64,000 nt of DNA, taken from Stomorhina lunata. Taxonomy: Eukaryota > Arthropoda > Insecta > Diptera > Rhiniidae. The translations under genes and the position numbers were made by a program. The DNA lies in NCBI GenBank assembly GCA_933228675.1, contig OW121741.1, positions 131,763,290-131,827,289 of the forward strand, read 5' to 3'. Below are positions 1 to 12,660 of this stretch, one piece after another (the stretch's first letter is position 1; each line of letters begins with the position of its first letter). The notes below the pieces were generated by a model. The model was not told the DNA's origin and did no database searches. It was given only the letters and a program-made list of their open reading frames with translations.

Positions 1-929
1 CTTAGATAAATCTTGATTTTTCTTTAATCCATTTAAACGACCATATTTCAACATCTCTTAAGATTGAATCCAAACAGTCAAATGAATATCAGCCAAAGAT
101 TCTAATCAACGATGCTCTAGTATGCGCTAGAATATTTTGTTTTTTAAAAACATATTTATGCATAATGTAACCAATAATTTTTCTATACCCTTCTCGTTGG
201 TGAACTTATCCGCCTTTTTGCCAAGCAGAGAAAACTAAATTTTACAAAGACATTACCTCAAACTACTAGGCTATGGAAAAAAAATGGCAAGCAAACTGTT
301 AAAGTGTGCTCAAAATTTATAAAGTCGTTGTCTGTAACACTTGTATTGGGCCGACATATTACAAGACACAATGTGTTGAAAACAATTCCTGCCCACACTT
401 AATAATCTTGAAGAAATTTACAAAAAAAAGTAAAAAAAAAACAGAAAAATGCTAAGCTACAATAAAAGCCAGAGTCAGCCAAAAATATCAGCAACTACAG
501 CAATTGCTGACATAGTCAACATAACAACAGATAGACTCAAGTCTGAAGAGCTAAAGGAATCAACGATCCTCATCATCATCATCATCCCAAAAGCTGAAAT
601 CAACAATAACATCATTGTTGTCTTTTCAGTCTTCATCGTTCGTAGTCGTCGTCGTCATCATCATCATCAACACCCAACTGGTACCAGCCTCTATAACAAT
701 GAAATTTTCCTTTTTTCCTTATTTTTCTTCTTGATAAGGCAAACGTTTGTACAACTTAAACATCAAATTGAGTTTCTTTTATTTAAAATTATGTTTTTCT
801 CTAAATTTTCTTTATGAAGAAAACTTTTATTTTTTCTTACATTTCAACGCTCGACTTTTTTGCATTTATAAAAAAGTGATCGCTTTAAAGCTTTAAAGAA
901 AGTAGTCGCATCTCTAACTAGTAAAGTGT
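1..929. other. Unassigned AT-rich sequence
   Basis: No gene or element is recognised. Around 565-670 there are CAT/ATC-rich and TCG-rich trinucleotide runs. A 122-residue open frame at 449-817 is built on these runs (His-rich and Phe-rich) and has no recognisable domain, so it is not called as a gene. Confidence 0.5.
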
Positions 930-1032
930 GCTCCAGCTAGGGTGTTCACTCGAGTTATGTTTGTTTGATTAATCGGAAAAATAAAATCGATTAATCGCTC
1001 GAGTAAAATAAAATGGCTAATTTCAAATAAAG

Positions 1033-2450
1033 ATTTAGTACCTGGTAGACCGAGCCTTGCTCGGAGCTTTATGATAAGCATTTTGAGGAAAATTTTAAAG
1101 TTTTTATATATTTTATATTATAAAGTGCTAAAATAAATTTAGAGGAAAGACATTGTAGAAATATTCAGTTAATTTTGAATTATTTGATTTATTTTGTCCG
1201 ACCAACACATAGTTTGCATAGTTTACAGTTTAACTCATTTTGAATAATTTTGGAAATTATTCTTATCAACAGAAACCTCTGTCGACTCATGCGCAACAAA
1301 TTTGCTAAAGATTATAGTCTGATCAAATGCACAGTTTACGATTTAATTCATTTTGAGTAGTTTTCTGTGGCGCCACCTGTCGGACTTTGCTTATTCCAAT
1401 TCATAAACCTTCTTCGGCTTATCCGTAACAACTTTGCTGAAGATTATAGCATGATTAAATGTACAGCATACGATTACATTGACTTTGAGTAAATTTTAGT
1501 AGCGCCACCTGTCGAAATTTCTTCATACCAACTAAGAAACCTTCGTCGGCTCATGTGCAACAACTTTGCTAAAGATTGTAGCATGATTAAATGTACAGAT
1601 TACGATTAAATTGACTTTGAGTAAGTTTCTGTAGCGCCACCTGTCGGAAATTATTCATACCAACTAAAAAGCCTTCGTCGGCTCATGCGCTACAACTTTG
1701 CTAAAGATCATAGCATGATCAAATGTACAGTTTACGATTAAATTAATTTTTAGTAATTTTCAGTGGCGCCATCTGTCGGAAATTAGTCTTATCAACTTTA
1801 AAACCTTCGCCGGCTTATCCGCAACATCTTCGCTAAAGAGCATAACACAATCAAATTCACAGTTTACTATTCTATAAAGAACATAAATACAGACAAACAT
1901 TCATTTGTTTAAAATAATACTAATTTTTCCCCCTTTTTATTCCCTAATTTCTAAAAGTTCCATATGTATATTTCGTACTTTTTTGGTGCCAATTGAATTC
2001 GGTACATTTTTTTAAAACGCATTTAACATAATGTATAATGTTCCTATTCATATTACTTTGGAGATGTTAAGTTATCATTTTATTCCTTTTTTACCCATTT
2101 TGGCTCCAAAATCAAAAAAGTACCAAATACGTGTTTCATGTTTTTTTACATCTATTGATTGCAGTACCAAGTTTCTTTCTATATTCTTTAGTTTAAAATA
2201 TAAGAGTGGGTTAAAAAGGTGCCAAAAAAACTATTTTCACCCTTTTTTACCCCCTATCGGACATAGTTTCAAAAAAGTACCAAACACCTGTCCGCTTATT
2301 TTCAAAGCTGTTTAAAACGTAATTTTAATTTTGTTTCTATACCTATTACTTTAGGAGACATAGCGTTTTCGATTTTTTCCCCTTTTTACCCGTTTTTACC
2401 CTCTTAGAGGTAAAAGTTCCAAAAATCCCTTCTTCTTCGACCTATACATC
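1033..2450 (-). repeat. Dispersed repeat copy A (possibly Helitron-like)
   Basis: This closely matches 46412-47945 in the same orientation, beginning AGTACCTGGT and running into CCCTTTTTACCC-rich sequence. On the minus strand the end has a hairpin (CCGAGC-AAG-GCTCGG) followed 11 bases later by CTAA, which resembles a Helitron 3' end (hairpin then CTRR). No Rep/helicase coding is present. The copy stops matching after about 2440, where an A-run is followed by CATACATACAGACAAACATT, a string that also occurs at 1870-1900. The Helitron reading is inference. Confidence 0.45.
1240..1870. repeat. 131-bp tandem repeat inside dispersed repeat A
   Basis: About five diverged units have GGCGCCACCTGTCGG-like cores near 1369, 1500, 1633 and 1764, about 131 bases apart. 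Each unit also carries CAACTTTGCTAAAGATTATA and ACAGTTTACGATT. The same units recur in copy B (46540-47300). Confidence 0.8.
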
Positions 2451-2961
2451 AAAAAAAAAAAAAAACATACATACAGACAAACATTCATTTGTTTCAAAGT
2501 TAGAGACTTGTAAATTACAACTTTTAATATAGTACATTGTGTGTATATAGTCCATTGTGTGTATATAGTCCATAGTATATATCTGTGGCTTGGTGCTAAA
2601 AGGGCCAATGTCAAAAACAATAGTTTTGAGAAGAATTGATTTAAAGTTTTTATTTTCTATAAAAATTCATAGTAACACTGCCTAGAAAACCCCTTATAAA
2701 TCTATTCTAAATTAAGTTAGAGATTGGCAGTTAGAGCCAAATAAAAGAGGGTAAAGAAGGGAATCTAATGCAATGATTAACTTAAAATAGCAAAAAACTG
2801 ACATTGACTTTTTGGCAACAAACCGCAAATATATAGTCAATGTTATTTAAGATATCAATGTTATTTAAGATATTATTGACCTTAACAGGTTGTAATATAG
2901 ACCATTAAGTAAGTAAGTAAGTAAGTTATTTAAGATATAAATAGCCTAGTCTACCATAGAC

Positions 2962-4277
2962 CTGGGCCCTATTTCACTAAGCTACAAGTTTACAATTACA
3001 GGTGTTTTTGCCTGTAAAATTGTGAACTTGTAAATAATTGTGTTTCATTAAAATACAATTACAAGTTTGTAGGTACAAGTGATTTTGACAATTCACAAGT
3101 TTACAAGTCGAACTTCTACAAGTGGTTTTGTTTCACTAATCTAAATTTGTACTTGTACACTTGTAGAATTGTAGAAATAAAGCATAGGGTCGACGGAGAC
3201 TCTCAAAAAAATTTTTCAAGTTACAAGTGAATGATAAATTGAATTCAAATTTGGTTTTTAACTATTTTTTAATAAAAATTAGTTAAAATTAACACAAAAT
3301 CAAATCAATATTAATTACCATTTATTTATTTTATTTGTTTTTAAATATATATCGATTAATAATAGTCCATTACTTAATGTACCTTGACGAATTTAGTTTA
3401 CTTTGACGAATTTTAATAGCACACTACCAAAATAATTGTTTATGCCAAATTTAATCAAATTATCTTGAGAATTGCGAAATGTACTTTGATTACAAGGTTT
3501 ACATGGGGGTCCAGCCAGCCGTCCAGCCAGATGGACGGATGGACTGACATCGTTTAAACGGCTCAGGAAGTAATTCTAAATCCAATATTTCTATGCGTTA
3601 TATATATCAGCCCAAACTTATAATACCCTTTCCACCTATAGTGATAAAGCGTATGCAGAACAAGGGAGATCAATGATGTCCTTGACTCAAGGAGCATATC
3701 TTCCATTTTCTTTATCATTCTCTTATATGTGAATAATAGTATAGACAACAAAATACGAAAACCAAAAAATGGGCTCATGGTGGATCGGAAAACGAAAAAC
3801 TTTTTCTTAACTTTTTAATTAAAAGAGCATTAAACCACAGGGCATATGCTAAAATATGAGCCTAGTCTTATAAAAATCTGATAACCGTATCAAAAGTTAT
3901 AGGCATATAAAGTGGGTATGTTTCTGAAAAAATATTGAAAAAAAAAAACGAACATTGAACCGCCATAAAATCTGAACCAAAGCTAAATTAAAAATTTTGA
4001 AGAAGTTTGAAAATTGTCTAGGCTAGGAAAATGTACATATATGTATATAAAATTTCATAAAAATCGTATTTTTTATTTGACTCCATATATTTATCAAAAT
4101 ATTTTATTTTATTATAATTGTAATTTTAGAAATTGTAATTGTAGAAATTGTAGTTTACAAGTCCAAAAAGCAACAATTGTTGTGAAAATTTTAACGAAAC
4201 ACAATTGAACAGCACTTGTAAGAATTAGACTTGTAATTGTAACTTGTAGAATTGTAGTTTAGTAAAATAGGGCCCTG
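2962..4277. mobile_element. Terminal-inverted-repeat element, hAT-like MITE
   Basis: The left end CTGGGCCCTATTTCACTAA pairs with right end TTAGTAAAATAGGGCCCTG. Subterminal zones (2980-3180 and 4100-4260) are full of ACTTGTAGAATTGTAG and ACAATTACAAG motifs in both orientations. No coding capacity is seen. Flanking 8-mers do not match, so the outer limits or the superfamily may be wrong. The middle (about 3480-3790) contains a GTCCAGCCAGCCGTCCAGCC run and a TATAATACCCTTTCCACC-like segment, a pattern common in fly repeats. Confidence 0.5.
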
Positions 4278-4349
4278 TTGTGGTATCCAATGTAATCGTA
4301 GTTTCTACTATTGTTTATTGTGGTGTTAAATATACTCTCATCTAAAGAC

Positions 4350-4350
<1 letters not shown>

Positions 4351-4385
<35 letters not shown>
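4351..4385. repeat. TA dinucleotide microsatellite
   Basis: An uninterrupted (TA)n run of about 35 bases, just after a 22-bp segment (4334-4355) that also occurs outside the element at 4608-4629. Confidence 0.95.
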
Positions 4386-4388
<3 letters not shown>

Positions 4389-4558
4389 TTACAAAAAAAT
4401 TTTACTCGAATAATTTTGGGATGAATTTTTTACTCGATTAACTCGAGTAATTTTTAACGATTAATCGATTTTCCGAGTAACTAAAAAAATCCCATTTTTA
4501 AGTTATTTCATTACTCAAACAATTAAAAGTCTAGTAAAATGAACACCCTAGCTCCAAC

Positions 4559-5329
4559 ACAAATGTTCCATCTCCTGCCTAAGATCATCCTCTTCTTCTT
4601 AGCCTCTACTCTCATCTAAAGACGAATATTGAAATAAATCATCGTCAAACAAGATCAGTTGATTTTTTACCTCGTTTCCATCGATATTGAATTTAGAAAC
4701 AAAGGCAATAGTTAGTTAGAAAGAAAATTGAAGCAAAAAAAAAAAAATAATATTTAATCTTAAAGTTACTGCTGTTTCTAGAGCTGGCGGCAATGATACG
4801 GTGGTGATACTGTTAAGGCTGCTGTTTCTTTTCATTTTTTGTGGCCTTTACAAAAGGAGCCACAAGCCAAAAATAGCAAAATCTAACAAAAAAAGAAAAA
4901 GATACCTTAAAACAAATTCAAAATCTGAGGCATCACTATTTTTGGGGTTTTTGTCTTTATTTTTCTAGTCTTTAAACAATATTCAGCATGATTTATAAAT
5001 TCGATCTTTTAGCCAAAATTTCGCTTTGGTTGTTGTTGCTGTTGTTATTTGGCTTTGGCATCAGCTCTAGAGCGATCGACCTAACGAACAAATTCAACTA
5101 TTGCACAATCTCTCTCCACAACGCTTAAGTAAAGTGGCACGAAGTGTTCAATTGTTTTCTTTTTTTATTCAATTTTTAGGCATTTTTATTGGTTTTAATA
5201 GTGCGCTACAGCATTAAAACCAATGCCGATGTTTAGAGATCTCCGCTTGAAATCAAACTTTTTTAATATCTAAATCTTCAGATGTTAAAAATTTAAGCTT
5301 TTTTTGGTTCGTTACATTTATTCTGATTC
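4559..5329. other. Unassigned sequence between repeats
   Basis: No gene or element is recognised. It contains an A-run at 4735-4750, GCTGTT-rich stretches and a TTGTTGTTGCTGTTGTT run near 5030. Confidence 0.5.
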
Positions 5330-7427
5330 AAATTTTTGAAAATTTTCCTATAAAAAGTAAATTTTTGAAAAATTTCCTATAAAAAGTAAATTTTTTAAAA
5401 ATATTCCTATAAAAAGTAAATTTTTAAAAAATTTCCTATAAGAAGTAAATTTTTGAAAAATTTTCAATAAATAGAAAATTTTTGAAAAATTTCCTATAAA
5501 AAGTAAATTTTTGAAAAATTTCCTATAAATAGAAAATTTTTGAAAAATTTCCTATAAATAGAAAATTTTTGAAAAATTTCCTATAAATAGAAAATTTTTG
5601 AAAAATTTCCTATAAATAGAAAATTTTTGAAAAATTTCCTATAAAAAGTAAATTTTTTAAAAATTTCCAATAAAAAGTAAATTTTTGAAAAATTTCCTAT
5701 AAAAGTAAATTTTTGAAAAATTTCCTATAAAAGTAAATTTTTGACAAATTTCCTATAAAAAGTGAATTTTTGAAAAATTTCCTATAATAAGTGAATTTTT
5801 GAAAAATTTCCTACAAAAAGGAAATTTTTGAAAAATTTCCTATAAAAAGTAAATTTTTGAAAAATTTCCTATAAAAAGTAAATTTTTGAAAAATTTCCTA
5901 TAAATAGAAAATTTTTGAAAAATTTCCTATAAAATGTTAATTTTTGAAAAATTTCCTATAAAAAGTAAATTTTTGAAATATTTGCTATAAAAGTAAATAT
6001 TTGAAAAATTTCCCATAAATAGAAAATTTTTGAAAAATTTTCTATAAAAAGTAAATTTTTGAAAAATTTCCTATAAAAAGTAAATTTTTGAAAAATTTCC
6101 TATAAAAAGTAAATTTTTGAAAAATTTCCTATAAAAAGTAAAGTTTAGAAAAATTTCCTATAAAAAGTAAATTTTTGAAAAATTTCCTATAAAAAGTAAA
6201 TTTTTGAAAAATTTCCTATAAAAAGTAAATTTTTGAAAAATTTCCTATAAAAAGTAAATTTTTGAAAAATTTCCTATAAAAAGTAAATTTTTGAAAAATT
6301 TCCTATAAATAGAAAATTTTTGAAAAATTTCCTATAAAAAAGTAAATTTTTAAAAAATTTCTTATAAAAAGTAAATTTTTGAAAAATTTCCTATAAAAAG
6401 TAAAGTTTAGAAAAATTTCCTATAAAAAGTAAATTTTTGAAAAATTTCCTATAAAAAGTAAATTTTTGAAAAATTTCCTATAAAAAGTAAATTTTTGAAA
6501 AATTTCCTATAAAAAATAAATTTTTGAAAATTTTCCTATAAAAAGTAAATTTTTGAAAAATTTCCTATAAATAGAAAATTTTTGAAAAATTTCCTATAAA
6601 TAGAAAATTTTTGAAAAATTTCCTATAAATAGAAAATTTTTGAAAAATTTCCTATAAAAAATAAATTTTTGAAAATTTTCCTATAAAAAGTAAATTTTTG
6701 AAAAATTTCCTATAAATAGAAAATTTTTGAAAAATTTCCTATAGAAAGTAAATTTTTGAAAAATTTGCTATAAAAAGTAAATTTTTTAAAAATTTCCTAT
6801 AAATAGAAAATTTTTGAAAAATTTGCTATAAATAGAAAATTTTTGAAAAATTTCCTATAAAAAGTTAACTTTTGAAAAATTTCCTTAGAAAAAGTAAATT
6901 TTTGAAAAATTTCCTATAAAAAGTAAATTCTTGGAAAATTTCCTGTAAAAAGTAAATTTTTGAAAGATTTCCTATAAAAAGTAAATTTTTGAAATATTTC
7001 CTATAAAAAGTAAATTTTTGAAATATTTCCTATAAAAAGTAAATTTTTGAAAAATTTCCCATAAATAGAAAATTTTTGAAAAATTTCCTATAAAAAGTAA
7101 ATTTTTGAAAAATTTCCTATAAAAAGTAAATTTTTGAAAAATTTCCTATAAAAAGTAAATTTTTGAAAAATTTCCTATAAAAAGTAAATTTTTGAAAAAT
7201 TTCCTATAAAAAGTAAATTTTTGAAAAATTTCCTATAAAAAGTAAATTTTTGAAAAATTTCCTATAAAAAGTAAATTTTTGAAAAATTTCCTATAAAAAG
7301 TAAATTTTTAAAAAAATTTCCTATAAAAAGTGAATTTTTTAAAATTTTCCTATAAAAAGTAAATTTTTGAAAAATTTCCTATAAAAAGTAAATTTTTGAA
7401 AAATTTCCTATTAAGAGTAAATTTTTG
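5330..7427. repeat. 29-bp AT-rich satellite array
   Basis: About 72 tandem units alternate an AAATTTTTGAAAAATTTCC half with TATAAAAAGT. A common variant ends TATAAATAGA, and variants occur in local runs (for example 5530-5640 and 6570-6650). Occasional one- or two-base indels occur. No sustained open frame or promoter-like structure was seen. The unit resembles the 30-bp satellite at 14.5-18.2 kb. Confidence 0.97.
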
Positions 7428-8997
7428 GACTTATTCCACTTTAAAAAAGAAGTCTTCATATAATGTCATAGCAGATAAGAACAAATCTAATGTCAAGATT
7501 TCCTTAATTCAAATCAGATTTTGTGAGTCCGCACATGTTGGCTGCACTGCATTATCATAATGATAGTCAGTTGTTGGTATGGCTAGAAATATTATTTAAG
7601 CCGAAAGAAACTTTACAAAATGTTTGACGTAGAATTAAGCATCAGTAAGGGTAGAATGGTGTTCACAACTTTCTCGGTAACTGTAAATTCCCGGATTTCA
7701 AGCAGATAATCGACAGTTTATTGAAAAATTATTGCAAGATTGGAGTTCGAATGTGTCCTAAAACACATTTTCTGCCTTCCTATCTCAAAGTCTTTCCCAA
7801 AAACTTGGCTAATACAAGCTACGAGCAAGGAGATCGACCAAGACTTCGCGAAAATCAAAAAACGATACCAAGTATTTTGGAATGAAGGCCTTATTAGCAA
7901 CATATAATAATTGTCAACATTTTTTAAAAGATTGTTTATTTAATGTGCAGATTCGGATTCTGGATCGCAAATAACCTTAGAAAAAAATATCGATCCCGAT
8001 TCCAATATAATTTGGTTATCGAAGAAGTCGATAGTATCCATTTGTGAGAACTATGAAATAATTTTTATCGAAAACAGAAATTGTTTAAAAAAATCCATTC
8101 AAAGACCTTCTCAAAATTTCTCGGATAACGATGTCGTAAGACCGATTTTCAAATCTTGTTTAAAATAAAGACGGCAACCAAATCTGGTTCAAGGTTAGGT
8201 TAGTCTGACAGTTGGTAATCGGACATATTCGGACTATGAAGTCCATTGTGTTTTTTATGGAATTTATCTGAATGTCGAATCATCCCGATCGCTTTAAAAA
8301 GCTTTTAAGTCGGCCAATATCTACGACTGCCAGATCGACCAGGTATTCAAAGAAATACGAGATCAGTGTTCATCTATTTCTGTAGGACAGTGCAAGTGCT
8401 TACTGGCAAGTATGTACTTCCCCTTCTCGTTACCAAAGCTTCTGCAAAAGTCACTCGTCGTAACCTTCAGCCCAAGTGCATGCCTTCTAATCAGACTGCA
8501 AGAGTACATCGGATGTAGATAGTGACAGTGATATGTGGGAAAGTTTCCATCTAAGTAGAGCTACTAGGAAGAATATATCTTCAGACAGAACCATAACTGT
8601 CTGAATTACATGCTTTATCTCACAGTAGGAACCATTACGTAGCTAGAGGCATGCCAACAGATTTTAGTTTATCTGAAATTTGCAAGGAAGTCAAAAGTCA
8701 TGTTAACTTGTCTGCTTTACAATCCCTGGTATGTCCCGTTGCGTGATCCGCTTAAACCAATGCAGATATTAAATTTAGGAAGACAGAATCTAAAGACTTC
8801 TGCTTACTTACATAAATGGCCTATATTTACAACCTGTTAAGGTCAAAGGCGGATCATTTTTTAGAATTCCATGTGCTTTGATCTTGCGCGCATATTTTCC
8901 AATTTCGTAGGGCAAGATCTGAAAGATTTTGCTCTACTTGGTCTTTCCTTTAAAGTTTCGGACGTCCTCTTCTGATTTTTGCTTTTTCATAGTAATT
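7428..8997. other. Unassigned sequence
   Basis: No domain-bearing frame is seen on either strand. A 22-base motif near 8823-8850 (CTATATTTACAACCTG then TTAAGGTCAA) is the inverse of a motif near 2875-2900, so part of this is dispersed repeat. GGTTAGGTTAG occurs near 8193. The whole may be an eroded transposon. Confidence 0.4.
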
Positions 8998-9918
8998 CAG
9001 GGGTGTCATAGAAACCAATTTCATTGGTATTGGTTTTGAAAACGACAAAAAAATTAAATTGGTGTCATGAATTCCAATATTAATGTTCGAACTACATTTT
9101 CTATTGGTTTTATGTGTCACAGAAAATAATATTATTGGATTAGTATTGGAAATAAACCAAGCAACTTACAGTTAACAGATTTCATTTCAAAATTTGTATA
9201 TCTATTTAAAACAAAGGCTTTACTGACCAGCTGGAGCCTTTTTCGATTTAAAGATCCACTAAGAACGGATTTTTGATAATTCGGCCTTGTGGGGGATAAA
9301 AAAGGGTAAATTCAGTAACAATATGATTCCCAAACTAAAAACAATAGAACTAAAATTTAAATCGAGTTTGGATCAGCTACAAAAATAACAGTACAAGTGG
9401 TAAGTAATTTTCGAAAAAAGGGGAGAAAAAGAGAACAATTTTTTTGGTACTTTTTAGCTTTAACTTTCAAATAAAAAGAGGTGGGTGAAAAGTTTACATA
9501 GAATTTGTTATCATGTAATAAGATAAAAGCAAGTTTTGGTACTTTTTTTGTGTCTTTGAAATCAATGAACCTTATCGACAAACATAAAAAATTTCAAAAA
9601 TGGGGAAAATTGTAAGGCTATTCTTTGTGTAAAGGTACTGACGAAGCAAATGCATATCAATTTAACGGATATCCCATGTAAGTGACAATCGTCCTTTGAT
9701 TGACTGCGGTTGGTTTCTTGGTGTAGGTAGATTACATTTTTTCCAGTCCGCAATTCGGTCATTTCATAATGTTGGGGTATACAAGCTTCATTTATCCAAA
9801 TAGCATCGCAAAAAACTGAAAGTTTTTCTTCAAATAATTTTTTTTAATAATTTTTATTTTATTTTTTTATTTGATTTTTGATGTTTCAAAAAAATTTCAA
9901 ATGAAATAATAAACTATT
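8998..9918 (+). mobile_element. hAT-like MITE, first unit, no right TIR
   Basis: It starts with CAGGGGTGTCATAGAAACC, the same terminus as the next unit at 9919. The two units stay similar until AAATGAAATAATAAAC, where this one runs straight into the next copy's left end. The right terminal repeat is therefore missing. No transposase is encoded. Confidence 0.7.
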
Positions 9919-10871
9919 CAGGGGTGTCATAGAAACCAATTTCATTGGTATTGGTTTCGAAAACGACAAAAAAATTAAATTGGTGTCACGAATTCCAATA
10001 TTAATGTTCGAGCTACATTTTCTATTGCTTTTATGTGTCACAGAAAATATTATTATTGGTTTTGTATTGGAAATAAACCAAGCAACTTACAGTTAACAGA
10101 TTTCATTTCAAAATTGGTCTATCAATTTAAAACAAAGTCGTTACTGGCCAACTGGTGCCTTTTTCGATTTAAAGATCCACTAAGAACAGATTTTTGAAAA
10201 TTTGGCCCTATGGGGGATAAAAAAGGGAAAATTCAATAACGCTATATTCCCAAACTAAAAATAATAGAACCAAAATTGAAATCGAGTTTGGATCAGTTAC
10301 AAAAATAATAAAAAATAACAGTACAAGTGGTAAGTACTTTTCGAAAAAAGGGGAGAAAAAGGGAAAAATTATTTTTGGTACTTTTTAGCTTTAACTTTCA
10401 AATAAAAAGAGATGGGTGAAAAGTTTTCATATTATTTTTTATCATATAATAAGTTAAAAGCAAGTTTTGGTACTTTTTTGTGTCTTTAAAATCAATGAAC
10501 CTTATCGACAAACATAAAAAATTTCAAAAATGGGGAAATTTGTAAGGCTAGAATATTCTTTGTCCTTTGATTGGCTGTGGTTTGTTTCTTGGTGTAGGTA
10601 AATTAATTTTTTTTTTCAGTCCACAATTCGGTCATTCCATTATTTTGGGGTATACAAGCTTCATTTGTCCAAATAGCAGCGTTTTTTTATACCTATACTA
10701 CAAACATCACAAAAAATTCAAATGAAATAATAAACAATTGATTCGAACATTTTGTTTGATTTCAAACCAATAATAACAAAACCGACTTGGTTTCATGACA
10801 CCAAATATAACCAGTATTGGTTTTCAAAACCGAGAAATTTAAAAACTGACTTGGTTTCTATGACACCCCTG
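9919..10871 (+). mobile_element. hAT-like MITE, second complete unit
   Basis: Left terminus CAGGGGTGTCATAGAAACC and right terminus GGTTTCTATGACACCCCTG (ending 10871) are inverted repeats typical of the CAGGGG class of hAT termini. The subterminal part repeats ACCAATTTCATTGGTATTGG-like motifs. Flanking 8-mers (AAACTATT left, ATTGTTTT right) do not form a target duplication, consistent with origin by tandem duplication rather than two insertions. No coding capacity. Confidence 0.7.
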
Positions 10872-11110
10872 ATTGTTTTTACGAGGAGTGGGTTACCAAC
10901 CCGACGTCCTAACTCATATTTTTATCGTTCTTATGGGGAACTCGCGGCACATGTTAGCTCACTACATTAAAGGGCGTTAACGTAGTTCCCCGGGTGATAC
11001 TACATGGAGGTTAATGTCCACAGTTGTGATAAAGGATTACCAAGAAAAGTCTGGGCTTTCCAATTTAAGACAAATCAAAACCTTTGCTTGCTATACAATC
11101 AATTGTTCTG
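10872..11110 (-). repeat. Dispersed repeat, likely LINE 3' end remnant
   Basis: The minus strand of this segment matches the plus strand near 49790-50030: shared blocks include ACATGTGCCGCGAGTTC, GTTAGGACGTCGGG and GTAACCCACTCCT, followed by an A-rich stretch. A conserved block ending in A-rich sequence suggests the 3' end of a non-LTR retrotransposon; no coding remains. Confidence 0.5.
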
Positions 11111-12658
11111 GATTCCTTTCGGCTTTAGTCTTATGTTCTTTGTGAATGGTCCATCGAACCGGATGTAGAGATGAAAATTGCTAGAGATATCAAGTCATTT
11201 TTACTTTACGTTTGTAGCGTAATTTCAGATCAACCAAAAATTACTAAATATCTCTTCATTTACCTATTAAGTTTACCCATTGTCTAGATGACTCTTCAAC
11301 CAAACAACCAACCGACTGACTATTTTGCCCATTTGCTGTCGTTTCAGCTGATAGTTTTTTTTTTTGGTTTTTTTTTCTGTTTTTGGCAGAGACCTCAACC
11401 CATCCTCTATGTGGCTCATTTTGATTGTTTAAAAGCTTAAAAGTTAAACAATGCACAGGAGTAGAGTAGAGTATTAGGGTAGACTAGAAGTAGATTCGAT
11501 TATTTAGTTCGCCCTGGCCTAAGTCTTTAGAGCGCGCTCTCCACAGAAGTCACTATCGGGCGTCTGCAGTTCAACGTTCAAGTGGCAGCGTTACGCCCTA
11601 GAAATCCTCTATAAACTATAGAAAATAAATAAATATATATAATATAATAGCAGCTAAAGTATTTAAAAGACAATGGACATACTTATGCATGAATGGTATT
11701 ATGAATGATTCAATCGCTGAAGACTAAACTGAAGGAAAACAACAACAAAAAAAAAATCACAAAAAACTAAATTTTATTGTTAATAAAATAGAGTTTATTA
11801 CAATATAAAATGATGGTAAACGATAGCAATGAAAATCTAAAGCTAAAGATGACGAAGATGAGGTGGATGGATGAATGGATGATCATGACGATGATAATAA
11901 TGATAATGATAATCATGATGATGGTGATGCTAATGTTAATGAATGATATTGCATATTCAAATTTTGAACTTCAATATTAATATAATATATTTACCTAATA
12001 AATTATTTCGTTTTCATTTTTGACTTTGAGATATGATAATACACTTGAATTAAATTCAATTAAAATTTATTTTTTTGTTTATTAAATAAATATTTTTTTG
12101 ATCTTCATTTTGATTTTGTTCATATTTTTTTAATAATTGTCATATTTAATTTTGTATAAAAAAAATTGCTGTCAATTTCCATTGCTCTATATTTGGGAGT
12201 CTGTCTGTTGGTTTTATTCTGCTAAAAATTTAGCTGTAATATTTAGTTTATAATTTTAGATACTTATGGTTACATATTTGCTTATACACGGTTAAATTGG
12301 TGATTTAGCCTTTTTTTTGTTGTCTTTACGTATCAAATAGTTTATACATGCTTACATTTACGACTCAGAGTCATATTAAACTATTGTTAAATTTATTATT
12401 GGTGTTGTAGGAACATGTGTACAGTAGAGTTAAGATATGGTGAAGAATGATTAAATTTCTAATATTGATCCTTAAATCATTCAGATTTTAATTTCATTAA
12501 CTAAAACTCTAATTTTTAGTGTCAAATTTTTTACAAAATATTTTCTTAAAAGTCGAATGTTAAATTTAATATTTTTTTTATGATTAACTTTTTTTGTAAA
12601 AATTTTTATTTTTACTAAAAATTGGATCTATCACTGAATTTTTCTTAAAAATACCTAT
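11111..12658. other. Unassigned sequence with simple repeats
   Basis: No supported gene. A T-run lies at 11348-11380, a GAT/AAT-rich trinucleotide region at 11840-11945, and long T-rich stretches from 12000 to 12650. The segment 11510-11625 is locally less AT-rich but has no recognisable frame. Confidence 0.45.
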
Positions 12659-12660
12659 TA

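Larger units (their letters stand above)
938..4550. mobile_element. hAT-like non-autonomous element with nested repeats
   Basis: The left end reads TAGGGTGTTCA and the right end is its inverse, TGAACACCCTA. The flanks are GCTCCAGC (930-937) and GCTCCAAC (4551-4558), an 8-bp target duplication with one mismatch, as expected for the hAT superfamily. Subterminal regions on both sides repeat CGATTAATCG and CTCGAGTAA motifs. No transposase is present. The interior holds a dispersed repeat (1033-2450), a second terminal-repeat element (2962-4277) and a TA microsatellite, so most of its 3.6 kb is nested material. The hAT assignment rests on TIR form and TSD length only. Confidence 0.6.

Noticed and set aside
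449..817. 122-residue frame with His-rich run
   Set aside because: Built on trinucleotide repeats and T-rich DNA; no domain, no sign of coding bias.
7718..7903. 61-residue minus-strand frame
   Set aside because: No domain, no neighbouring exon signals, within an unassigned repeat-like region.
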